A DNA stretch of 64,000 bases from Roseomonas sp. (GTDB lineage: Bacteria > Pseudomonadota > Alphaproteobacteria > Acetobacterales > Acetobacteraceae). Under the pieces are notes generated by a model that was given only the letters and a program-made list of their open reading frames with translations, ran no database searches and was not told where the DNA came from. Location of the stretch: NCBI GenBank assembly GCA_020249265.1, contig JADCGA010000011.1:186001-250000 (forward strand), given 5' to 3'. Positions 34,474 to 42,785 of the stretch are shown piece after piece. The translations under genes and the position numbers were made by a program. Every line of letters begins with the position of its first letter. The stretch's first letter is position 1.

Positions 34474-35270
34474 GCGTTTGCCCCTGTCATTGGATTGCCC
34501 AAGGCTTCAACCCGTGCCTGCAGCGCCATACGATCCAGGGTGGTGAAGGGTAGGCTGATGAAGATTTCCAGCCGGCGCCGCAGCGCCGCGTAAAGTTCGT
34601 TCAATAGCGTCGCGCGTTCGGCGCCGGCGCCCGAGAATTTCGCAGGGTCCGGCAAGGGCCAGGCAGCGCTGGTGATGGTATCGCCAAAATCCGGGCAGCG
34701 CTGGCCTTCCAGCGTATCGCAAAGGGCGATGATGAAATCGAAACGCGACGCACCGGGTGCGGCGAGTTCTTCCCAGGATTTGGACCTCAGCGGCGCGACG
34801 TCATGCCCAAGCGCCTGAAGCTGCGCGAGCACTTCCGGCAGCGGCCCATCCGGCGCTGGTTCGGAACCCGCGGAATAGGCGCGAAAACGCCCAACACCGA
34901 TGCGGTTCAGAATGGCTTCCGCCATGATGGAGCGCGCGGAGTTGCGCGTACACAAGAACAGCACCTGCATGGCGCGGCCAGGCGCGGTGATGGGTGCCGT
35001 TGCCCCACCCAGAAACCCGACCAAAGCGGCGAAGGTCGCCGGGGCGCTGGCATAGAGCACCTGGCGCCCTTGGCGTTGCGGCGTAATCAGCCCGGCATCT
35101 TCCAGCGCGCGTAGATGGAAGGAAAGCGTGGAAGGCGGCACGCCTAGCGCCTCAGCAATTTCCCCCGCTGGCAGGCCCTCAGGTCCCGCGCTTTGCAGGT
35201 TCTGGATCAGGGCCAGCCGGGTGGGCTGGCCCAAGGCGGCAAAAGCCGTGGCGGCGGATTCCGTTTCCAT
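34470..35270 (-). CDS. Fused ArsR-family regulator and low-molecular-weight-phosphatase-type arsenate reductase (ArsR-ArsC)
   Basis: A 266-residue two-domain protein. Residues 5-95 form an ArsR-type winged helix with recognition helix around [18 protein letters not shown] (45-62). Residues 102-240 form a thioredoxin-coupled ArsC of the phosphatase fold, with nucleophile loop CTRNSAR at 107-113, Cys184 and Cys192 as the redox relay, and WPLPDP (204-209) holding the general acid. These are the only three cysteines, so the ArsR half lacks the usual arsenite-binding cysteines. The start ATG 35270 begins the family N-terminus; a longer open frame runs to 35357. A palindrome abuts the start codon. 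It heads the operon for GAPDH, ArsJ and the flavodoxin protein. Confidence 0.93.
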   Translation of the reverse strand: METESAATAFAALGQPTRLALIQNLQSAGPEGLPAGEIAEALGVPPSTLSFHLRALEDAGLITPQRQGRQVLYASAPATFAALVGFLGGATAPITAPGRAMQVLFLCTRNSARSIMAEAILNRIGVGRFRAYSAGSEPAPDGPLPEVLAQLQALGHDVAPLRSKSWEELAAPGASRFDFIIALCDTLEGQRCPDFGDTITSAAWPLPDPAKFSGAGAERATLLNELYAALRRRLEIFISLPFTTLDRMALQARVEALGNPMTGANA

Positions 35271-35290
35271 GTTTCCAGCATAATGGAAAC
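35271..35290. promoter_or_regulatory. Palindromic operator candidate of the ars operon
   Basis: A perfect gtttcca-N6-tggaaac inverted repeat lies immediately upstream of the arsR-arsC ATG (minus strand), within the 62-base gap to the preceding gene. Placement and symmetry fit a homodimeric ArsR-type repressor controlling its own operon. A second, less perfect tgaaa-t-tttca dyad is at 35306-35316. Confidence 0.6.
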
Positions 35291-35332
35291 GATGCGCAAA
35301 GCATGTGAAATTTTCATGACAGGGCTTAGGGC

Positions 35333-36439
35333 CTACCAGCCATTCACCCTGTCCCAAACAGCAATCACCTCATCCCCGCCATCCACAACGTAGTACCGGT
35401 CATGCGCGGCTACGGTCAGGCAGGTATGGTTTGGCGCCACGCGCACCAGCGCACCGACAGGAAGTTCCGCGAAAGGCAAAGGTCCATCGCCGCGCACTTC
35501 GCCATGTTCCTGATGGGTGCGCGCGACAATCGCCTCCCCAAAACGCCATTTGCCGTGGCGATCCAGCATGACGCCGAAGCCAAGATCCTTCGGTGCGGCT
35601 TGTGTGCTGCGATCCTTGGAAAGCGCAATCCCGCCCGCATCAATCAGCACCGCATTGCGATCCAGCTTGCGGGAGGTCACGGCAGAAAGCACCGTCACCG
35701 CGATATCTTCCATGCCATGCGTACCGATCTGCCCCTGGAACAAATCGCCGAACATATAAACGCCGGCGCGGATATCCGTGATGCCCGCCATGGATTGCCC
35801 GTAAAGCGCGGTGGGCGAGGACCCGGCCGAGACAACGCGCGGCGTGATGCCCATGCCGCGCAGCCTTTCGGCCGCCAGCACTGCGCCGGCGCGTTCCGCC
35901 TCCGCCACCTTGCGCATGCCTTCTTCGCTGCGTTCCGCGTAGGAATGCCCGGCATGGGTCATGATGCCGGCGCAGCGTGCCCCCAGACGTTGAGCGATTT
36001 CCGCGAGTGCGGCTGAATCCGGCGCAATGCCGCCACGACCTTCGCCGCAATCAACCTCGATCAATGTTGGCAAAGTGCCCGGATGGGCGGCGATGGCACT
36101 GGCGACATCCGGATCATCAGTGATGATCTTCACGTCATTACCCTGCGCATTGATCGCCGCGATGGCATCCAGCTTTTGTGGCGTAATGCCCACCGCATAA
36201 ATCTGGTCCCGATAGCCGCCACCGGCGAAATACCGCGCCTCAGCAATGGTGCTGACGGTGATCGGCCCATGATCCGGCGCGGCCAGTGCCGCAACCGCCA
36301 GGCTTTTTGCGGTTTTCATATGCGGGCGGAGCTTCAGGCCGGGATGCCGCGCGACAGCATCCGCCATGCGCGCCAGATTGCGCTTCAGAATGCCAAGTTC
36401 CAGTATCAGGCAAGGGGTGGGCAGATCTTCCAGCTTCAT
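35333..36439 (-). CDS. DSD1-family PLP enzyme (D-threonine/3-hydroxyaspartate aldolase-like)
   Basis: A 368-residue fold-type III PLP enzyme of the DSD1 family: alanine-racemase-like barrel, then a C-terminal beta domain. Lys42 in RPHMKTAK is the PLP lysine. The NHTC...H pattern at the C-terminus (APNHTCLTVAAHDRYYVVDG) is the metal site shared with D-threonine aldolase, D-serine dehydratase and D-3-hydroxyaspartate aldolase. Family members cleave or dehydrate beta-hydroxy D-amino acids. Its ATG overlaps the M81 stop by four bases, in a three-gene coupled array. Exact substrate is unknown. It ends 62 bases before the arsR-arsC start on the same strand, where the ars operator begins a new unit. 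Confidence 0.87.
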   Translation of the reverse strand: MKLEDLPTPCLILELGILKRNLARMADAVARHPGLKLRPHMKTAKSLAVAALAAPDHGPITVSTIAEARYFAGGGYRDQIYAVGITPQKLDAIAAINAQGNDVKIITDDPDVASAIAAHPGTLPTLIEVDCGEGRGGIAPDSAALAEIAQRLGARCAGIMTHAGHSYAERSEEGMRKVAEAERAGAVLAAERLRGMGITPRVVSAGSSPTALYGQSMAGITDIRAGVYMFGDLFQGQIGTHGMEDIAVTVLSAVTSRKLDRNAVLIDAGGIALSKDRSTQAAPKDLGFGVMLDRHGKWRFGEAIVARTHQEHGEVRGDGPLPFAELPVGALVRVAPNHTCLTVAAHDRYYVVDGGDEVIAVWDRVNGW

Positions 36440-37941
36440 GGCCAGTGCGCTTCCTTATCAATCGGCAAAACAGGTCTTGGCATATGCTTCCAATCAAAGC
36501 GCGTCAGGATCGGGGAAGTAAGGCCGGGGCAATCCACCTCCACAATCTGTTCATGCTTGAAGAATTCATCGAAGCCGCCGCGGAAATGCCCTCGCGATTT
36601 CACCACTACAGCGCGTGCCTTCCCCACATCCAGCCCCAGATGTTCGAAGAAGGCGGGATCGGCGCATTGCGTGCGAATGGAAATCACCACCACGGTCATG
36701 CCACCGATCTTCAAGGCCGCAGTGGCGCCAAGGGTCATGGCCGTGCCGGCGAAAATGCCGCGCCGGCCAGTCACGCGCCCATCGGAAAGCGCCACCACTT
36801 CGGCTTCCGCGCTGAAGGGTTTGCTGAAGGGATCATCAGCCGCAACATCGCGATTGAAATGCGCGGTGAAGCGCGCTCCCTTGCCAAGACTATGCGCTTC
36901 CGCCGCCAAGGCAGGATCATGGATGACGCCCACAAGGCAATCCTGCACACCGGCGCGATGGAAGGCTTCCAAAATCCACATGGTATTGCCGCGCCCACCG
37001 CCGCCGGGATTATCGGCGACATCAGCGAACGCCAGCGGCACGGGGCTATGCAGTGCCTTTTGCGTCGCGTCTTCAAGCGCCGTCAGATTGGCGATGAAAC
37101 GCCCGCGCCTTTCCCAGGCCGCCGCCGCTAGCCGATCCGCCAGCGCCTCCGCCGCCACCTGATCGGTCGCGGTGATGATCACCGCCATGCCGTTGAAAGG
37201 CGTGTCACCATAGGCGAAGCCACCCATGATGGAGACATTGGCAATGCGCTGATCCTGCGCTGCCCATTCCTGGCCGAGGTTGATCACCTCCGCATAAGGC
37301 CCTTGCGCTGTCAGCATGGAAACCGTGGGCGCCACAATCGGCAAGCGGCGGAAGGCACGATGGAAACGCTCACCGGCCAAAAGGCGGCGCATCAGCCCGG
37401 CACTTTCCGCGCCGCGTTCGCGCATATCCAAATGCGGGTTGGTACGATAGCCAACAAAGGCATCAGTCAGCGCCACCATGCGGTCTGAAACATTCGCGTG
37501 CAGATCGTAGGAACACACCAGGGGCACATCGCCCAAGATTTCGCGAATCAGCGCTTGCAAGCTGCCTTCCGGGTCAAGATCAGCGGTGGCGAGCCCCGCG
37601 CCATGCAGCACGCAGTAAACGCCATCCACGCGGCCTTTCAGCGCTATCAGCCCTTCGCGCCATTGCCGCATGAAGCCATCGAAAACGGATTGCTCCACCG
37701 GGCCATTCGGTTCCGCCATGGCCAGTAGAATGGGGCAGGGTTCCCAAGCGCCGCTGGCATCCATCGCCGTGACAAAGCCAGGCATTTCACCCAAAGCGGC
37801 GGGGGCGGCCGAACGCGCATCCGCCACAATGGTATCGCCGGCGATCAGACAGCGCGTTTCAAAATCCCGCAATGTTGCCGGTGGGGCAAAGCGGTTGCAT
37901 TCGATGGAAAAGCCCAAAAGGGCAATGCGTGGCCCGGCCAT
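36436..37941 (-). CDS. M81 family metallopeptidase (MlrC-like)
   Basis: A 501-residue member of the M81/MlrC family. MlrC was described in microcystin breakdown, but most relatives are uncharacterised. Visible segments are the N-terminal RIALLGFSIECNRFAP, CSYDLHANVSDRMV, which carries a putative metal-binding His, and FVGYRTNPHLDMRERG. The glycine-rich DNPGGGGRGNT sits before the C-terminal MlrC domain. No signal peptide is seen, so it acts in the cytoplasm. It sits between a threonine-synthase-like PLP enzyme (its start overlaps that gene's stop by one base, TAATG) and the DSD1 aldolase. Shared translation suggests they act on one substrate class. Confidence 0.88.
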   Translation of the reverse strand: MAGPRIALLGFSIECNRFAPPATLRDFETRCLIAGDTIVADARSAAPAALGEMPGFVTAMDASGAWEPCPILLAMAEPNGPVEQSVFDGFMRQWREGLIALKGRVDGVYCVLHGAGLATADLDPEGSLQALIREILGDVPLVCSYDLHANVSDRMVALTDAFVGYRTNPHLDMRERGAESAGLMRRLLAGERFHRAFRRLPIVAPTVSMLTAQGPYAEVINLGQEWAAQDQRIANVSIMGGFAYGDTPFNGMAVIITATDQVAAEALADRLAAAAWERRGRFIANLTALEDATQKALHSPVPLAFADVADNPGGGGRGNTMWILEAFHRAGVQDCLVGVIHDPALAAEAHSLGKGARFTAHFNRDVAADDPFSKPFSAEAEVVALSDGRVTGRRGIFAGTAMTLGATAALKIGGMTVVVISIRTQCADPAFFEHLGLDVGKARAVVVKSRGHFRGGFDEFFKHEQIVEVDCPGLTSPILTRFDWKHMPRPVLPIDKEAHWP

Positions 37942-39065
37942 TAGATGGCTACTCCCAAAAGTTCAGCGATACGTGGGGTAGATTTCAGGCCCGTGCCGGT
38001 TAGCACCACCACGGTGGTTTCATCGGTGCGAATGGTGCCCGCTTCCAGTAATTTCACGAAAGCTGCCGCCGCCTGGGCGCAAGTCGGTTCCACGTAAATG
38101 CCGGTACGCGCCAAATCCAGCGTCGCGGTGGCAATCTCAGCCTCACTCAACATCACCGCACCACCTTGGCTTTCGTGCAAAACGGCCAGCACTTCCGGCG
38201 TGCGGATGGGCTGCGCAATCGCGGTGCCTTCCGCAATGGTCGGCACAGCGGCCACGGCGGGCTGCTTCAGGAAGGCGCGCGCAATCGGCGCACAATTTTC
38301 CGGCTGAGCGGCGAAAATGCGTGGCAGTTTCTTGATTTCCCCCGCACGCTGCAATTCGGCAAAGCCGATTCCGCAGCCCAGCACATTGGACCCGGCGCCG
38401 CAGGGCACAATCACATTATCGGGCGCGACAAAACCCAAATCCTCCCATAATTCATAGGCAAGGGTTTTCGTGCCATGCAGGAAGAAGGGGTGCCAATTAT
38501 GGCTCGCGTAGAAGATATCAGCAGCCTGGCGCAACGCTTCATCCGCGCAATCCTGTCGGCTGCCTGGCACCAATTCAATCTCAGCGCCTGACGCACGCGA
38601 TTGCACGGTTTTCGCCGGAGACGTTGAAGCCGGCACCAAAATCTTCGCCCGCATCCCCCCCGCGGCGGCATAGGCCGCCACCGCCGCACCGCCATTGCCG
38701 GATGAATCTTCCAAGACATGCGCCACACCCTGCGCGCGCAGCAGGGATAGCATCACAGAAGCCCCACGATCCTTGAAGGACCCGGTCGGCATGAACCATT
38801 CGCATTTTAGCAAGGCCGATGCACCGCCAATCACACGCGGCACCAAGGGCGAACAGCCTTCCCCCATGGTGATCGGGTCATCCGGCAGGAAGGGCAGCGC
38901 AGCGCCATAGCGCCAAAGCGAACGATCCTCGGCGCGGATCGCCGCGCGGGTAATGCCGGGCAGCGGCGTCAGCATCAGGGGGGCTTGGCCGTCACCACAC
39001 CAGCGCGGCGTGGCGAGCGGATAGGTGGCCCCGCTGCGGGGGTCCAGATAGGATACTTCAACCAT
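37941..39065 (-). CDS. Threonine-synthase-like fold-type II PLP enzyme
   Basis: A 374-residue tryptophan-synthase-beta superfamily enzyme. The PLP lysine is Lys98 in TGSFKDRGAS. The phosphate-binding loop is CGAGSNV (about 274-280), with DSSGNGGAAVAAYAAAGG preceding it. The N-terminus carries YLDPRSGATYPLATPRWCGDG, like the degenerate zinc-ribbon start of threonine synthases, but only one cysteine remains. Possible reactions include beta-elimination from a hydroxy amino acid or threonine synthesis. The context with a D-hydroxyamino-acid aldolase and an M81 protein argues for catabolism. ATG 39065 gives the family N-terminus; the frame is open further to 39191. It is divergent from the M20 deacylase across 49 bases. 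Confidence 0.82.
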   Translation of the reverse strand: MVEVSYLDPRSGATYPLATPRWCGDGQAPLMLTPLPGITRAAIRAEDRSLWRYGAALPFLPDDPITMGEGCSPLVPRVIGGASALLKCEWFMPTGSFKDRGASVMLSLLRAQGVAHVLEDSSGNGGAAVAAYAAAGGMRAKILVPASTSPAKTVQSRASGAEIELVPGSRQDCADEALRQAADIFYASHNWHPFFLHGTKTLAYELWEDLGFVAPDNVIVPCGAGSNVLGCGIGFAELQRAGEIKKLPRIFAAQPENCAPIARAFLKQPAVAAVPTIAEGTAIAQPIRTPEVLAVLHESQGGAVMLSEAEIATATLDLARTGIYVEPTCAQAAAAFVKLLEAGTIRTDETTVVVLTGTGLKSTPRIAELLGVAI

Positions 39066-39114
39066 AACCCTACCCTCGCTTGCCCTGCGCCACGCCGCAA
39101 GGGATGCTGGGGCC

Positions 39115-40221
39115 ATGAGCAATGACGCCGAAGCCGTAACCCGCCTGGCCGCCGATCTGGTGGCGATTGATAGCCGTTCCTCGGTCTCCAACCTGCCTGT
39201 GGCGGATAGGATCGAAGCCGAATTGGCGGGGTTTGAGATCGAACGCCTGGACTACACAGACCCGCAAGGCGTGGCGAAGCGCGCCCTGGTTGCGCATCGC
39301 GGCCCGCGTGGCGGTCATGCTTTGTCCGGCCATATGGATACGGTGCCGGAAACAAGCTGGACAGACCCGCCCTGGACGCCGCGCATTCTGGATGGCGTGC
39401 TGCATGGCTTGGGCAGTGTGGATATGAAGGGGCCGGTCGCGGCTTGCATCATCGCGGCGCGCGGCCTGCCCGCCCATGTGCCGGCAACGCTGCTGCTGAC
39501 GGCGGATGAGGAAACCAGCAAGCAGGGCGCGCGCATCATCACCGCGCGATCAAAGCTTGCGGCATCGCTTGGCTTGCAGGGGATTGTAGTGGCGGAACCA
39601 ACGGCGCTGGCGCCGGTACGTGGGCATCGCAGCCATATCGAATACACGGCCATCGCGCGGGGTGAGCAGGCGCATTCTTCCACCGGTAAAGGGCTGAATG
39701 CGAATTGGGCGCTGATTCCCTTCATGGTTGAAATGAAAGCCATTTACGAAAAACTGCGCTTTGACCCTGCCTATCATGATGCGGCTTACGACCCGCCCTT
39801 CTCGGATTTCAACATGGTGATTGATAATCACGGCACGGCGGTGAATGTGACGGTGGCGCAGGCGACGGTGCGGATAAAGTTCCGCCGCAGTCGGCGCATT
39901 GATGTGAGTGGCATTGAAGCCGCCGTACAGGCAGCGGCAACGCGCGCCGGGTTGGAATTGACCGAAAGGCGCGAAGGCACGCCGCCGGAATTGCCGCTCG
40001 ATCATCCGTTGATTCAATTGGCGGTCAGCATCGCCGGCAAGCCCGCCGCCACCGCGCCCTATGGCACCGATGCCAGCGAATTGCAGGATATCGCGCCCTG
40101 TGTGATTTTGGGCCCCGGCACCATCGCCACCGCCCATACGCCGCGCGAATGCGTCGCCTTGGCTGATCTGGCGGCGGCGGTACCGGTCTTCCGGCGGCTT
40201 CTTTCTGCCGGCCTTGCTTGA
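39115..40221 (+). CDS. M20 family deacylase (acetylornithine deacetylase/ArgE-like)
   Basis: A 368-residue zinc amidohydrolase of the M20 family (ArgE/DapE/carboxypeptidase group). The zinc ligands and base are visible: His73 and Asp75 (SGHMDT), Asp103 (SVDMKG), and the catalytic/bridging acidic pair Glu132-Glu133 (ADEETS). The lid domain holds HSSTGKGLNAN and FRRSRRID, and the C-terminal zinc histidine is in TAHTPRE. It would remove an acyl group from an amino acid or cut a dipeptide in the cytoplasm. Divergence from the PLP-enzyme/M81/DSD1 array suggests a shared promoter region and related substrate. It may instead be a plain arginine-pathway enzyme. Confidence 0.86.
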   Translation: MSNDAEAVTRLAADLVAIDSRSSVSNLPVADRIEAELAGFEIERLDYTDPQGVAKRALVAHRGPRGGHALSGHMDTVPETSWTDPPWTPRILDGVLHGLGSVDMKGPVAACIIAARGLPAHVPATLLLTADEETSKQGARIITARSKLAASLGLQGIVVAEPTALAPVRGHRSHIEYTAIARGEQAHSSTGKGLNANWALIPFMVEMKAIYEKLRFDPAYHDAAYDPPFSDFNMVIDNHGTAVNVTVAQATVRIKFRRSRRIDVSGIEAAVQAAATRAGLELTERREGTPPELPLDHPLIQLAVSIAGKPAATAPYGTDASELQDIAPCVILGPGTIATAHTPRECVALADLAAAVPVFRRLLSAGLA

Positions 40222-40234
40222 AGGAGCATCAGCC

Positions 40235-41068
40235 ATGTTGCGCAGCATTCTTCTGGCCCTTGATGACACCCCCGGCGCAATTGCCGCACGGGATTATGCG
40301 CTCGCGCTCGCGCGCCATACGGGTGCGGCGATGACGGCAGCGGTCATTCTTGATCGCCGTGATTTAACTGACGCGCATGAAGCCGTGCCCCCTGGCGCCG
40401 GCGCCTTCAAGGAAAGGCGCGATGCTGCACTGCTGCGCCAGACGCAGGAAGCCGGCGCAGCGGCAGTGGCCGGGCTACGCGAAGCCGCAGGGGATTTTCC
40501 CTTCACCGTTCAGGAATTGGCCGCAGCCCCTGCCCCCGCTTTGCTCGCCGCGGCTGGCGCGCATGATTTATTGATCGTTGGCCGCGATTCCTCGCTTGGG
40601 CGCGAAGCGGCGGAGGATGGCCTGGCGCCGGTGATCGAGGCGCTATTGCACGACCGCACGCGCCCCTTGCTGGTGGTCCCGCCCGGCGCGCGCTTTGATC
40701 CGGCGGCGAGCGCGCTGGTTGCGTATGATGGCTCACCAGGGGCGATGCGCGCCGTGCAGCTTTTCGCGCTGTTGGGTCTGGGGCGCTACGGCGCCACCGT
40801 GTTGAGTGTCGCTGAGGATGAGGAAGAAGCCGCCGCACTTGCCGGCACGGCCGCGGGTTTTCTGCAGTGCCATGATGTGCCGGCGAAGGCGCTGCCCGTG
40901 ATTGGCACCCATCCGGTGGAAGCGCTTTTGGCGGAAGCCGCCGCCATGCCGGCGGGCATGCTGGTGATGGGCGCCTATGAACATACGGGGCTACGCGCCC
41001 TATTCACCGGTTCCGCGACCAAACATCTATTGCGCCGCGCGCCTTGCGCGATTTTCGCGGCGCATTAG
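40235..41068 (+). CDS. Universal stress protein with two UspA domains
   Basis: A 277-residue tandem UspA protein. The first domain begins MLRSILLALDDTPGAIAARDYALALAR and the second begins SALVAYDGSPGAMRAVQLFALL around residue 160. The ATP-binding GMLVMGAYEHTGLRALFTGSATKHLLRRAP segment is in the second half only; the first has VGRDSSLG, a weaker version. AAGGAG lies eight bases before ATG 40235. USPs bind ATP and help survival under stress; the specific role is unknown. It follows the M20 gene by 13 bases and ends overlapping the convergent opgH by four bases. Confidence 0.86.
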   Translation: MLRSILLALDDTPGAIAARDYALALARHTGAAMTAAVILDRRDLTDAHEAVPPGAGAFKERRDAALLRQTQEAGAAAVAGLREAAGDFPFTVQELAAAPAPALLAAAGAHDLLIVGRDSSLGREAAEDGLAPVIEALLHDRTRPLLVVPPGARFDPAASALVAYDGSPGAMRAVQLFALLGLGRYGATVLSVAEDEEEAAALAGTAAGFLQCHDVPAKALPVIGTHPVEALLAEAAAMPAGMLVMGAYEHTGLRALFTGSATKHLLRRAPCAIFAAH

Positions 41069-42735
41069 TTGCCGTGTATTTCCTCAGGCAGCGCGCAAAT
41101 TCGCTGCCTGACCAGCCAGGCAGAAAAGCGCGGATTGGCTGTCAGCATCGCGAAGGGAATGACGCCAAGCAGGCTGATCAGGACTGGTGCCGCAATCAGT
41201 AGCGCGGTGAGGGACACCGCCGCGAATACAAAGCTCAGCGCCAATCCTGCCAGCGTCGGCGCCCAGAATTGCTTGAGCGCATCCGCAAAGCTGATACCGC
41301 GCTCGCTGCGATTTTGCGGCGCCCAGCCCATGCGCATGCCAAAGGGCAGCACCAGCAGGAACAGGCATTGGCTCATCAACCGCGCGGGTTCCATGAAGGC
41401 GGTGAAGATCATTTCGGCCAAAGCGCCGCGCAGGAATTGCGCGCGCCCGCCGTAGCGCGCGGCAAGATCGGGTTTCAGTAAAACCTCGGCATAGCCGGCA
41501 AGCTTCGCGCCGTAATGGCAGCACCAGCCGGCGAAAAGCAGCGCAAGCAAGGCGCCAATCGGTGTGAAATCGCCGCCGCCTGTCAGCCCGTTAACAGCAG
41601 CCAGCAACAGGATAGCGACGTAAAAGGGCGCGCTCAGGAACAGCAGAATCGCCTGGATCAATTGCCAGCGCGCCATCGGGGTCAGGCCCGGCAGGCGGAG
41701 CAGCGCCAGATACTGCATATTCCCCGCAGCCCAACGCAGATCGCGCGTGATGAAATCGCTATAGCTTGGCGGATTGCCTTCGCTACTGCCGGCATCATCG
41801 GGCAGCACGCGCACCTTCCAGCCGGCGGCATGCAGGCGCGTTGCCTCTACCTGGTCATGAGACAGGATATGCGACCCATCAGGTAGGGTTTCCAACCGCG
41901 CATGGGTGCGAAAAGGCGCGATGCGGATGACGGCGTTATGGCCCCAATAGGGCCCCTCATCACCCTGCCACCAGGCCTGGCCAGTGGCCCAGCTCCGCAT
42001 GCCGTGGCGCATGCCGAATTGAAAGAGCCGCGGAAAACCTGCCGTGGTTGGCCGGCCATGAATAAGCTGCTGCAGAATCGCAAGCTTCGGGTCTGCCTCC
42101 ATGCAAGCCACAAGGCGCAGCACCGCATCAGCGGTCATCTCCGAATCCGCATCCAGACACAGCATGAATTCATGCCCGCCCGCGTGATGGTCCAGAAATT
42201 CCATCACATTGCCGGATTTGAAGCCGGTGTTTTGCGCGCGGCGCCGGTAATGCGTCGCGATGGGCTGCGCGGCAGCAAAGGCGCGGCAGGCTTCTTCTTC
42301 GGCGCTGGCTTCGGTGCCTTCTGGCGTGTCAGATAGGAACCAGAGCGAAAAGCGATCCGCCGCGCCGGCACCCGCCAATCCCGCCAGCAAACGTGCAAGT
42401 GGCGGCAGGACCAGCGCCATATCCTCGCGCCGGATACAAATGGCAATCGCGGTGCGGGCTTGCGGCAAGCCAGGGCGCGCGGTGGCCAGCGCCGGCAGCA
42501 CGGCAGCGGCGGGGTCGCGCGCCAACAGCAATATGCCAAGCCCGATCAGCGCATTGCCGGCCGACAGCGCCGCCCAAGGCAAAGTCCCCGCGATGCAGAC
42601 CAGAATCAGGATTTCCGCCACCGTCCAGCCGCCTGGCGCAAGCGTGGCCCAGGCAAGCCAGAACAGCCCCCCCATAATGGCGAAGGCCAGAACAAGAAAG
42701 GCGATGCGTCGCGGCAGGATGGGCGCTTTGGTCAC
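41065..42735 (-). CDS. Glucans biosynthesis glucosyltransferase (OpgH/MdoH-like)
   Basis: An inner-membrane family-2 glucosyltransferase that builds the osmoregulated periplasmic glucan backbone from UDP-glucose. It is 556 residues, clearly shorter than the 720-850 of typical OpgH, because most of the N-terminal cytoplasmic region is missing. Hydrophobic segments at 10-30 and 40-72 precede the catalytic domain. That domain shows LCLDADSEM (DAD at 195-197), LSHDQVEA (292-295) and RDLRWAAGN (331-339) in place of QxxRW. C-terminal membrane segments follow. No opgG is next to it. It stands between the convergent USP gene and a Bug gene. Confidence 0.85.
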   Translation of the reverse strand: MTKAPILPRRIAFLVLAFAIMGGLFWLAWATLAPGGWTVAEILILVCIAGTLPWAALSAGNALIGLGILLLARDPAAAVLPALATARPGLPQARTAIAICIRREDMALVLPPLARLLAGLAGAGAADRFSLWFLSDTPEGTEASAEEEACRAFAAAQPIATHYRRRAQNTGFKSGNVMEFLDHHAGGHEFMLCLDADSEMTADAVLRLVACMEADPKLAILQQLIHGRPTTAGFPRLFQFGMRHGMRSWATGQAWWQGDEGPYWGHNAVIRIAPFRTHARLETLPDGSHILSHDQVEATRLHAAGWKVRVLPDDAGSSEGNPPSYSDFITRDLRWAAGNMQYLALLRLPGLTPMARWQLIQAILLFLSAPFYVAILLLAAVNGLTGGGDFTPIGALLALLFAGWCCHYGAKLAGYAEVLLKPDLAARYGGRAQFLRGALAEMIFTAFMEPARLMSQCLFLLVLPFGMRMGWAPQNRSERGISFADALKQFWAPTLAGLALSFVFAAVSLTALLIAAPVLISLLGVIPFAMLTANPRFSAWLVRQRICALPEEIHGN

Positions 42736-42785
42736 GGTGCTGGCTTATGCCGTGACCAAAGCGGCTTGGCGATACGTCGCGGGCG

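Noticed and set aside
35333-39065. Beta-hydroxyaspartate cycle cluster
   Set aside because: The DSD1 aldolase fits, but the PLP enzyme is threonine-synthase-like rather than a serine/threonine-dehydratase type, and the imine reductase and aminotransferase are missing.
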